Positions 31,247 to 35,494 of a stretch of 35,494 nucleotides of DNA are shown piece by piece; within the stretch, counting starts at the first letter, position 1; each line of letters starts with the position of its first letter. The position numbers and the translations under genes were made by a program. Source of the stretch: DATLBA01 sp035527275 (GTDB taxonomy: Bacteria; Planctomycetota; Phycisphaerae; FEN-1346); assembly GCA_035527275.1 (NCBI GenBank), contig DATLBA010000045.1, positions 1 through 35,494 on the forward strand, given 5' to 3'. The notes below the pieces were generated by a model that saw only the letters and a program-made list of their open reading frames with translations, was not told the DNA's origin and ran no database searches.

Positions 31247-31837
31247 ATGAAGAAAGTAATTCTAATCGGCGATTCCATCCGCATGGGGTATCAGCCCTTC
31301 GTGCGGCAGGAACTGGCCGACTGCGCGAACGTTTGGGGGCCCGAGGAGAACGGCGGGACGAGCGCCAACGTGCTCGCCCATCTGGACGAGTGGGCCATTT
31401 CGCGCCCGGCCGAGATCATCCACCTTAACTGCGGCCTGCACGACCTGGGCGGTGCGTTCGGCGCGGCCGACCCCGGCGCGCTCCTTTCCCAATACCGCGC
31501 CAACCTGGAGGAGATTTTCGGGCGCATCCTGGATGAGACCGGCGCACGGCTCATCTGGGCGGCCACGACGCCGGTCAACGAGCGCTGGCAGCACAAGAAC
31601 TGGGGCTTCGACCAAATACAGGCCGAGGGGCTGGCCTACAACGCCGCCTCGGTCGAAATCGCCCGACGGAAGGACATCCTGGTGAACGACCTGTATAGCG
31701 TCATCATGGACGCCGGCCGCGATACTTTGCTTCAGGAGGACGGCATCCATTTCACCGAGAGCGGCTATCGGGTGCTGGGCCGCGCGGTGGCCCGGGTAAT
31801 TCGTCGCGTAATGGCTGCCGGAAAGGACGGCGGATGA
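31247..31837 (+). CDS. SGNH/GDSL-family hydrolase
   Basis: 196-aa cytosolic (no signal peptide) esterase/lipase-fold protein. Block I is ILIGDSIRMGY with nucleophile Ser10. Block III is NCGLHDLGG, where the usual Asn of GxND is replaced by His. Block V is DGIHFTESGYRVLG with catalytic Asp165 and His168. Such enzymes deacylate sugars, lipids or other esters; the substrate is not evident. ATG 31247, preceded by AAAGGAA, is preferred to the in-frame ATG at 31214. Its stop overlaps the ATG of the next membrane protein gene (ATGA). It lies divergent to cstA. Confidence 0.88.
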   Translation: MKKVILIGDSIRMGYQPFVRQELADCANVWGPEENGGTSANVLAHLDEWAISRPAEIIHLNCGLHDLGGAFGAADPGALLSQYRANLEEIFGRILDETGARLIWAATTPVNERWQHKNWGFDQIQAEGLAYNAASVEIARRKDILVNDLYSVIMDAGRDTLLQEDGIHFTESGYRVLGRAVARVIRRVMAAGKDGG

Positions 31838-32580
31838 CGAGAAAGCAACTCCTCTGGGCCATCGGCATCGGCCTGGCGGCCGTCATCTTGCTGGTCGCGG
31901 CCTATGGGGCGCTCCCCGTCCGGGCGAGTTGGACGGTCAACCGCATCCTGCACCACGTGTGGCAGGGGGTGACGGGCCTCGCGGGAGTGGGCGGTGTCGT
32001 ATGGGTCTTCTGGCCGCGGCCGAAAGCGCCCCGCCGCAACATGGAACGCGAACGGGCGAGGCGACGGATGGTAGCAGTCGTTGGAATCGTCGTCACCGCC
32101 GTCGCCATGGTCGCCCTGGCCGAAGTCCGACGGGACTGGGTCACGCGCGAAAAGTTTTTGGCGCCCGCCATAGAGGACCTGCGGGTTATCAAAAAGGCCC
32201 TCGATGCTTACGCGGCAGACGATGACGGCAGTCGCCCCGAACATCTTACCGAACTAGTTCTTTCGGGGCATCTCGCGCGCAAGCAACTCTATTACACCTA
32301 CCGCGACGGTCCACGGGAGGCCGCTCCGCCGTCACCCGAATCCGTCGATCCGAGAGGGTGTTCTTACTATCTTGTCCCCGGGAAGCCGCGCGACAATCGT
32401 GAGCGAGGGAAGGCAGGCTCAATCCTTGTTTTCCTCCGGGCCAAGAGCGCCTCCAACCCGCCAACAGCGTGGGCGCCCCTCACGGTGGTGCTCGACCAGG
32501 AAGGCCGCATTCGCGTGGCGAGCGAGGACATCGTTGAACGGATCATCGAGGAATACTTCCCGACGGAGCCGCCCGAGTAA
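31834..32580 (+). CDS. Membrane protein with pseudopilin-like periplasmic segment
   Basis: 248 aa. Three hydrophobic segments are visible at about 5-27 (LLWAIGIGLAAVILLVAAYGAL), 43-60 (GVTGLAGVGGVVWVFW) and 80-97 (MVAVVGIVVTAVAMVAL). A soluble part follows, in which LRVIKKALDAYAADDDGSRPEHLTELVLSGHL resembles the alpha-helix and loop after the pilin helix in type II secretion GspG-like proteins (a helix, then a short 'DNGxYP..L..L' loop). The C-terminus contains CSYYLVPGKP and LTVVLDQEGRIRVASEDI. It is not a standard prepilin because the membrane segments come first. Coupled by ATGA overlap to the SGNH hydrolase. The function is unknown. Confidence 0.7.
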   Translation: MTRKQLLWAIGIGLAAVILLVAAYGALPVRASWTVNRILHHVWQGVTGLAGVGGVVWVFWPRPKAPRRNMERERARRRMVAVVGIVVTAVAMVALAEVRRDWVTREKFLAPAIEDLRVIKKALDAYAADDDGSRPEHLTELVLSGHLARKQLYYTYRDGPREAAPPSPESVDPRGCSYYLVPGKPRDNRERGKAGSILVFLRAKSASNPPTAWAPLTVVLDQEGRIRVASEDIVERIIEEYFPTEPPE

Positions 32581-32639
32581 TCGGTGGGCCGAACAGCCTC
32601 GGCGGCGCGGGGGCTCTAAACCTGCGGCTGCATCAGCGC

Positions 32640-32681
32640 AAAAAAGGACCGGAGCCGCATCCCTCCTTCACGGCCCCGGTC
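32640..32681 (-). terminator. Rho-independent terminator of the candidate small RNA
   Basis: Read on the minus strand, an 11-bp stem (32671-32681 with 32647-32657, one G-U pair) with a 13-nt loop is followed by six T residues. It also lies 60 bases beyond the stop of the convergent plus-strand gene, where an A-run precedes the stem, so it faces the minus strand only. Confidence 0.8.
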
Positions 32682-32853
32682 GCCATCATCTCCCCCGGGT
32701 TTTCCGGATGCGCCCGGCCAACCCTAACCTGGGCGCGCCCGTCAGCACTGCCACCAACCCCTCCGCGCCTATACTGATGGCGCGAACTCCTTGGACGGCG
32801 ATCCGTTATACGCTTGGCGCGACGGACGGTAGGCGCCAACCGTTCCTTCACAC
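32640..32853 (-). ncRNA. Candidate structured small RNA, about 210 nt
   Basis: This unannotated minus-strand transcript is bounded by a near-consensus promoter (32860-32887) with an A-rich upstream stretch, and by an intrinsic terminator (32640-32681). The RNA can form a long rod: CGGAUCGCC pairs with GGCG and AUCCG around a one-base bulge, then CCAA with UUGG, then CGCGCC with GGCGCG, and UCAGUAU with GUGCUGA. UUGGCGC/GCGCCAA makes a hairpin near the 5' end. A long irregular hairpin with an open middle is the general shape of 6S RNA, which also has a strong promoter, but nothing sequence-specific proves that. Hallmarks of RNase P RNA, tmRNA and SRP RNA are absent. A 72-codon reading frame in the same region has no ribosome site. 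Confidence 0.6.
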
Positions 32854-32859
32854 ACTAAT

Positions 32860-32887
32860 ACTATACCCAAACATCCCGGGTTGTCAA
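32860..32887 (-). promoter_or_regulatory. Strong promoter of the candidate small RNA
   Basis: On the minus strand, perfect -35 TTGACA (32882-32887), a 16-nt spacer and -10 TATAGT (32860-32865). Farther upstream is an A-rich tract (32901-32919 on the plus strand reads as T-runs) that resembles an UP element. It is the best promoter match in the window. Confidence 0.75.
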
Positions 32888-33360
32888 GCCGTCGGGGCCG
32901 TTTTTTCTTATTTTTTTCGGACCAGGCTCCCGCGGAGCCCCCCGGGCCCAAATTGTGGCCTCAGGGCCCCCTGCCAGAGGGGGCCTCTCCGGCGGGCCCA
33001 CCCCTGTCCGTCCCGGCCTGCCCGCATAGGCCTGTTGTATCGGCGGGCCTCGGCGAACCGGCCCGGCCGGTGGCAGGGCGGGTCCCCGTCTTCACGCAGG
33101 AACCGGCGCGGCTGGCCCCGACACCGCAGGGTGTCCCACCGTTCGGTGTCCCCCCAAAAGGGACCCCAAAAGGGACCCCAGAAGGGACGGGGCTGAAACT
33201 CGACGCCGAGGAGATTGTGCAGGCAGGGCTTGAAACGCCGGCGGCTTTGGCCCTACAATCTGCCCATCTGGAGAAAAACGTGGAACCCGCGGCCGGTCGG
33301 CTGCGTCCAAGGAAGAGAACGATTTCACAGTCCGCAAGGGACACTAGTAAGGAGACGGTG
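32888..33360. other. 473-nt gap with palindromes and tandem repeats
   Basis: No gene is seen. It holds the A/T-tract upstream of the small RNA promoter, a hairpin GGCCCCCT/AGGGGGCC (32965-32985), GC-rich palindromic patches, and a 12-nt tandem repeat (33153-33188). An open plus-strand frame runs through it into the DUF4139-type gene, but the translation is Pro/Gly-rich and repeat-derived, and the signal peptide begins only at 33361. Confidence 0.6.
33153..33188 (+). repeat. Three tandem 12-nt units
   Basis: CCCAAAAGGGAC, CCCAAAAGGGAC and CCCAGAAGGGAC, each with a CCC-N4-GGG mini-palindrome. They are preceded by two GGTGTCCC copies (from about 33130). GGGTGTCCC-type motifs also occur in the inverted repeat at 7004-7033, which hints at a common REP-like family. 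Confidence 0.75.
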
Positions 33361-34548
33361 ATGGCACCGAAACGCTTGGCAGTCGGAATGCTGGGAGCAG
33401 CGATGGCGCTGGCCGCTCTGGCGGGGCCCGCCGCCGCGCGCATCAAACTCGCGACGCTGCCGGTGCGCTCGCGCGTCGAGATCCAACTCGACAACGAAAG
33501 GGCCACGCTGGTCGAAGAGGAGCGGGTGGTGACGCTCCTGAAGGGGACGAACCAGATCGACTTCTCGTGGTCGAACACGCACATCGACAAGCACACGATC
33601 CTGTTCCGGCCGCTTGAGGTCGGCGATACGGTCCGCGTGATTCACGTGGCCTATCCGCCGGGCGAGAACGCGCTCGTGTGGCAGGTGTGGGCCGAGAAGG
33701 CCGGGCCGGTGCGCGTGCGGATTTCCTACATCATCGGCAACCTTCGCCGCACCTTCAGTTACCGCGCCACCGCCGAACACGACGAGTCGTCGCTCACACT
33801 GCGCAATTACATGCGCGTCTGGAACTTCTCGGGCGAAGAGTTCGGCCCATCGGGCGTGTGGGCCGGCATCGGCGAGTATTTCCGAAAGGAAATGGGCCTA
33901 CAGGAATCCAAGGAAATGCTCCTCGCAAAGTTCCTCAAGGTCCCCATCAAGAAGACGTTTATCTTCAACTGGCGGACCGGCCAACCCGTGCCGGACGAGC
34001 CATACCAGCGCTACGTGACCATGCACTACGTGCTCACCAACGACGACGCCAATCAGATGGGCAAGTTCCCGCTGCCCTACGGCAAGGTGCGAATCTTCCA
34101 GAAAGACGGGCGCGGCGGCGAGGCGTTCACCGGCGAGGACTGGGGCCGGTTCACCCCGATCGACGACGAAATGAAACTATACCTGGGTCTTGCGCGCGAC
34201 ATCAAGGTCGAACGGACCGTCAAGCGCAACAAGCGCGACCCCGTCCACGGGAACCTCTATCACCAGGAGGTCATCGTCCAGTATAAAATGCAGAACTTCA
34301 AGAAGGACGCCGCAGTCCTTGACATCGAAGATGATATGAACGCCCTTCGGGACGAGTTCTGCGGCCGCAAGGACCACGACGCCCAGTGGGAACTCGCTGG
34401 CGAGACGACCGACAAGGCGAAGGTCGAACGCAAAAGCGCTCAGGAGGTCGAAATCCACATCCCCCTTCCCGCGGCGCCCAAAGAAGCCGACAAAAAGCCC
34501 GAAGAGGTCGTTTTTCACCTGCACCTGTTCTTCCGGAACGAGTGGTAA
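33361..34548 (+). CDS. Exported DUF4139-type protein, first of two paralogues
   Basis: 395 aa. A signal peptide covers about residues 1-24 (LAVGMLGAAMALAALAGPAAA). The mature part starts KLATLPVRSRVEIQLDNERATLVEEERVVTLLKGTNQIDFSWSNTHID, which parallels the next gene almost segment by segment. The central and C-terminal part (YVLTNDDANQMGKFPLPYGKVRIFQKDG; DIKVERTVKRNKRDP) follows the DUF4139 beta-rich pattern. The function of that domain is unknown; it occurs in exported and mucoidy-related proteins. ATG 33361 has AAGGAG 6 bases upstream, and the signal peptide starts right there. The next gene begins 22 bases after the stop with its own AAAGGAG, so the pair is one operon. The WSADY-like region of the paralogue is degenerate here (TFSYRATAEHDESS). 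Confidence 0.78.
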   Translation: MAPKRLAVGMLGAAMALAALAGPAAARIKLATLPVRSRVEIQLDNERATLVEEERVVTLLKGTNQIDFSWSNTHIDKHTILFRPLEVGDTVRVIHVAYPPGENALVWQVWAEKAGPVRVRISYIIGNLRRTFSYRATAEHDESSLTLRNYMRVWNFSGEEFGPSGVWAGIGEYFRKEMGLQESKEMLLAKFLKVPIKKTFIFNWRTGQPVPDEPYQRYVTMHYVLTNDDANQMGKFPLPYGKVRIFQKDGRGGEAFTGEDWGRFTPIDDEMKLYLGLARDIKVERTVKRNKRDPVHGNLYHQEVIVQYKMQNFKKDAAVLDIEDDMNALRDEFCGRKDHDAQWELAGETTDKAKVERKSAQEVEIHIPLPAAPKEADKKPEEVVFHLHLFFRNEW

Positions 34549-34570
34549 TCCCCACCGAAAGGAGCGAACG

Positions 34571-35494
34571 ATGAAACGCATCACACTCATAGCAATGGCG
34601 TCGGTGCTCCTTTGGGGGAGCGCCGCCGCGGCCCGGAACATCGACTTGGTGACGCTGCCGCCGAGGCAGACGGTCCAGTTGACCATCTACAACTCCGAAG
34701 ACCTGACGCTGGTGAGGGAGACCCGGGCCATCACCTTCAAGAAGGGAACGAACCGCCTCCAGTTCTCCTGGGCCAATACGCTGATTGACCCGACGAGCGT
34801 GTACTTCCGGCCCCTGGAAAAGGAGGACCAGATCGAGGTGCTGGACACGACCTTCCCCGCCGACCGGCCGCAGGTATTAATCTGGAACGTGGAGTCCGAG
34901 TTCGAGGGCCAGGCGCTTGTCGAGGTCTCCTACTTTACGAGCGGCATCTCCTGGTCGGCCGACTACGTCATGATTACGGACCCGGAGGAGACGCAGATGT
35001 CGCTCGACGGGTACGTGACGGTGGTGAACCGCTCGGGCGAGGACTACGAGGGGGCCCAGGTGCGCCTGGTGGTCGGCGTCGTCAACCTCGTCGAAAAGAT
35101 TGCGCAACTCGCGCAGGGCAAGGTGCCGGCGCCGGGACCGGCGCGGGACGAGTTGCGGCTCCTGGCCATGGACGGGGCCATAGCAAGAGCCGAGGGGGAG
35201 ATGAAGGCGCTCACTGAAGCGCGTGCCGCCCCCCGGATCGTCAAGGAAGGCCTCTCGGAATACTTTATCTTCACGGTCGAGGGGGAGCAGACGGTCCGAA
35301 ACGGCTGGTCCCAGCGGATGGTTTCCTTCAAGGCCCGCCAGGTGCCGTTCGAGATCCTCTACCGCTACCGCCCCCATCAGTACGGCCCGCGGCCGGTCCG
35401 GTTTTTCATCCTCGCCAACGACACCGAGCACAAGATGGGCGAGTCGCCCCTGCCCGACGGCGTCATCCGCGTCTTCCGCGACAACGGCCGGGAC
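34571..35494 (+). CDS. Exported DUF4139-type protein, second paralogue, 3'-truncated
   Basis: 308 codons, open to the window edge. A signal peptide covers about residues 1-21 (ITLIAMASVLLWGSAAAA). The N-terminal domain IDLVTLPPRQTVQLTIYNSEDLTLVRETRAITFKKGTNRLQFSW is clearly homologous to the start of the preceding gene. The DUF4139 region begins at ISWSADYVMITDPEETQMSLDGYVTVVNRSGEDYEGAQVRLVVG, a good match to the family pattern of a W.A.Y strand followed by an N.(S/T)GEDW-like turn. An insert of about 70 residues (170-240) rich in Ala/Glu/Arg precedes the second half, which is alignable with the first paralogue (FFILANDTEHKMGESPLPDGVIRVFRDNGRD versus YVLTNDDANQMGKFPLPYGKVRIFQKDGRG). Start ATG 34571 has AAAGGAG upstream. 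The C-terminal end, by comparison about 125 residues, is missing. Confidence 0.82.
   Translation, partial: MKRITLIAMASVLLWGSAAAARNIDLVTLPPRQTVQLTIYNSEDLTLVRETRAITFKKGTNRLQFSWANTLIDPTSVYFRPLEKEDQIEVLDTTFPADRPQVLIWNVESEFEGQALVEVSYFTSGISWSADYVMITDPEETQMSLDGYVTVVNRSGEDYEGAQVRLVVGVVNLVEKIAQLAQGKVPAPGPARDELRLLAMDGAIARAEGEMKALTEARAAPRIVKEGLSEYFIFTVEGEQTVRNGWSQRMVSFKARQVPFEILYRYRPHQYGPRPVRFFILANDTEHKMGESPLPDGVIRVFRDNGRD

Noticed and set aside
32633..32851. 72-codon minus-strand protein gene starting with GTG or a nearby start
   Set aside because: No ribosome binding site, no recognisable sequence, and it coincides with a region better explained as a structured RNA ending in a terminator.
32897..32920. 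Plus-strand intrinsic terminator at the T-runs
   Set aside because: The T-runs lack a convincing GC stem directly upstream, and they are better read as the A-rich region upstream of the minus-strand small RNA promoter.
33153..33188. CRISPR-like array
   Set aside because: Units are 12 nt and directly abutting with no spacers, and no cas gene is nearby. The heptamers at 8646-8680 fail for the same reasons.
32881..33360. 160-codon N-terminal extension of the DUF4139-type protein
   Set aside because: The translation is low-complexity and comes from palindromes and 12-mer repeats; the ribosome site and signal peptide both place the start at 33361.

Overview
The window is GC-rich, densely coded bacterial DNA and looks like a member of the Planctomycetota, most likely a Phycisphaerae-type lineage. 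This rests on codon bias, GTG and TTG starts, a PilM/secretin cluster with unusually long proteins, a Minf_1886-family gene, tandem DUF4139-type secreted proteins, and intergenic heptamer and palindrome repeats. No rRNA gene is present to settle the taxonomy, so it remains an inference.

Layout: (1) 1-1283, minus strand: the 5' 427 codons of a rhamnulokinase gene cut by the window edge. (2) 1318-2015, minus strand: an intact tRNA-Pro(TGG), a truncated tRNA-like relic, a one-domain GIY-YIG nuclease gene, and a second tRNA-Pro(TGG) whose T-arm is split by GC-rich hairpins. The two hairpin-bearing tRNA-like blocks lie as direct repeats on either side of the nuclease gene, which looks like a tRNA-derived mobile cassette. 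(3) 2120-4970: an operon of ArsR regulator, 48-aa Cys-containing small protein, SAM methyltransferase, ABC ATPase and ABC permease, with a palindrome over the -10 box. (4) 5131-8498: a TIGR03960-like B12/radical SAM protein and the tRNA-modification GTPase MnmE, separated by a large compound inverted repeat. (5) 8499-17606: a repeat-bearing gap, then a four-gene secretin/type IV pilus-like cluster: a PilM-PilN fusion, two membrane-anchored proteins, and a 1078-aa secretin. (6) 17720-19645, minus strand: dnaK, convergent with the secretin gene over a bidirectional hairpin terminator. (7) 19958-24008: an exported protein and a membrane TPR protein, then clpC. (8) 24235-29150: an exported TPR protein, then ricT-metG-Minf_1886. 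(9) 29325-31067, minus strand: a CstA-type transporter, divergent from an SGNH hydrolase/membrane protein pair. (10) 32580-33360: a gap with a strong candidate small RNA on the minus strand (A-rich upstream region, TTGACA -35, TATAGT -10, intrinsic terminator about 200 nt downstream) and a 12-nt tandem repeat. (11) 33361 to the end: two paralogous DUF4139-type secreted proteins, the second cut by the window edge.

Most of the window is housekeeping: protein quality control (DnaK, ClpC), tRNA biology (MnmE, MetG, tRNA-Pro) and envelope or export machinery. The parts most worth a second look are the tRNA/GIY-YIG cassette, the ArsR-small Cys protein-methyltransferase-ABC operon, and the unannotated 32640-32853 RNA.
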